Of a DNA stretch of 45,941 nucleotides, positions 45,252-45,941 are shown piece after piece (positions within the stretch are counted from its first letter, which is position 1; the number at the start of each line of letters is the position of its first letter). The notes below the pieces were generated by a model. The model was given only the letters and a program-made list of their open reading frames with translations, was not told the origin of the DNA and ran no database searches. The stretch is from CAYSCS01 sp964429695 (GTDB lineage: Bacteria; Acidobacteriota; Aminicenantia; Aminicenantales; Aminicenantaceae), in assembly GCA_964429695.1 (NCBI GenBank), contig CAYSCS010000102.1, positions 1 to 45,941 of the forward strand, written 5' to 3'. A program made the translations under genes and the position numbers.

Positions 45252-45941
45252 TTTTCTAATAAAAAAGCAAAAAAATTAAAATTTTAGGGAAAAAAGGAAG
45301 AGATATGTTCATTTGCTTTTCAGGATTACAATTAATAAGAATATAAAAATTTTTTCCATTAACCGGAGGATAAACCAAACTCCTAAAAATATTAGATTGA
45401 AAAATAGCACATGTTCTTGAGTGCCGTCAATTTCTTTGAGCTAACCCCCATTATTTTGGTGGTAAATTTTTTCTTCTATTCTTAGAAGAGAAGAGGGAAG
45501 AGTAAAAGGCTGGATCAAGCTTTTATCTAGGGTTATTGAAGGTGCTTTTTGTCAGCCGGTAAACAACATAAAGAAAATAGTAAGAAGAGGGAATTAAAAA
45601 GGTCTTACCAATTGGCTATCCAAATCTTTGTAAGAGACATTTGTTCCCGGTCTCGAGGACAAACTCTGGTTAGGTTATCTTAAGATTTGCTAGAAGCTCA
45701 TACTTTCCAGGCTGAAGGTTGAATATATTTGCATTTATCCTTATTAAGCGGTTTTGGGATAAGGCCTGAAATTAAAAAAGAAGAGGAAAAAAAAATTTTT
45801 AAACCTAGGTTTGACAGTTTATAGGTATAATTCAGCACACATTCAAGAGTCAAATGTTGAAAATAAACAACTTACGATTCCTAAACCTAGTTCCAGACTA
45901 AAAAGTTCATAGTGACAGAATATTTAATTCTTCTATTGACA
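45252..45941. other. AT-rich region without a recognised gene
   Basis: I see no gene. A palindrome AAACCTAGGTTT lies at 45801-45812, with a related AAACCTAG near 45885. On the minus strand TTGACT (45853-45848), 17 bases and TTATAC (45830-45825) form a possible promoter pointing left, but no clear gene follows it within the gap. Confidence 0.4.

Overview
The window looks like a piece of a chromosome from a strictly anaerobic, AT-rich bacterium with a two-membrane envelope. The envelope call rests on a TolC-type outer membrane protein, an RND pump and a monofunctional peptidoglycan glycosyltransferase. The metabolic core is a group 3b (sulfhydrogenase-type) [NiFe]-hydrogenase beside an HdrABC-type heterodisulfide-reductase-like complex, under heavy two-component and sigma-54 control. 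This mix fits little-cultured anaerobic lineages such as Aminicenantes/Acidobacteriota-like or Desulfobacterota-like bacteria. That placement is an inference: there is no rRNA or tRNA in the window.

Region 1 (1-15.6 kb) starts with a terminator from an upstream gene, then a Cache/HAMP sensor kinase and an NtrC-type activator. A sigma-54-like promoter at 3755 precedes four hydrogenase genes in the order beta, gamma, delta, alpha. The alpha gene runs, without a stop, into a hydrogenase maturation protease domain. A near-perfect sigma-54 promoter at 8667 precedes two stand-alone receivers, HdrC, HdrB and a giant HdrA. The HdrA carries a complete GltD/NfnB-like NAD(P)H:flavin module nested inside it. 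A soluble receiver-kinase fusion closes the region. A plausible reading is that hydrogenase and Hdr complex exchange electrons through NADPH, with ferredoxin and a disulfide as the other partners.

Region 2 (15.6-19.8 kb) is degenerate. It holds about 1.2 kb of decayed sequence, a dead IS1182-like element with 15-bp terminal inverted repeats (16817-18585), a fragment of an IS256-like transposase, and an intact Rrf2 regulator on the minus strand.

Region 3 (19.8-31.1 kb) is a second signalling block. It contains a paralogue of the first sensor kinase, a receiver fused to a GcvH-like domain that lacks the lipoyl lysine, and a 1063-residue HEAT / P-loop / WD40-like protein. A third sensor kinase and a second NtrC-type activator with a GAFTDA loop follow. 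A third sigma-54 promoter (29517), with a dyad about 80 bases upstream, then precedes a small unknown protein and glutamate dehydrogenase.

Region 4 (31.1-45.9 kb) is more ordinary: a beta-CASP metallo-beta-lactamase RNase-like protein, an exported protein, a threonine-synthase-like PLP enzyme, a TolC/MFP/RND efflux operon, a hemerythrin-like protein, a glycosyltransferase and a serine hydrolase, with long AT-rich gaps.

The best candidates for something undescribed are the hydrogenase-protease fusion, the HdrA with a nested NfnB-like module, and the kinase / receiver-GcvH / HEAT-NTPase-WD40 signalling operon.
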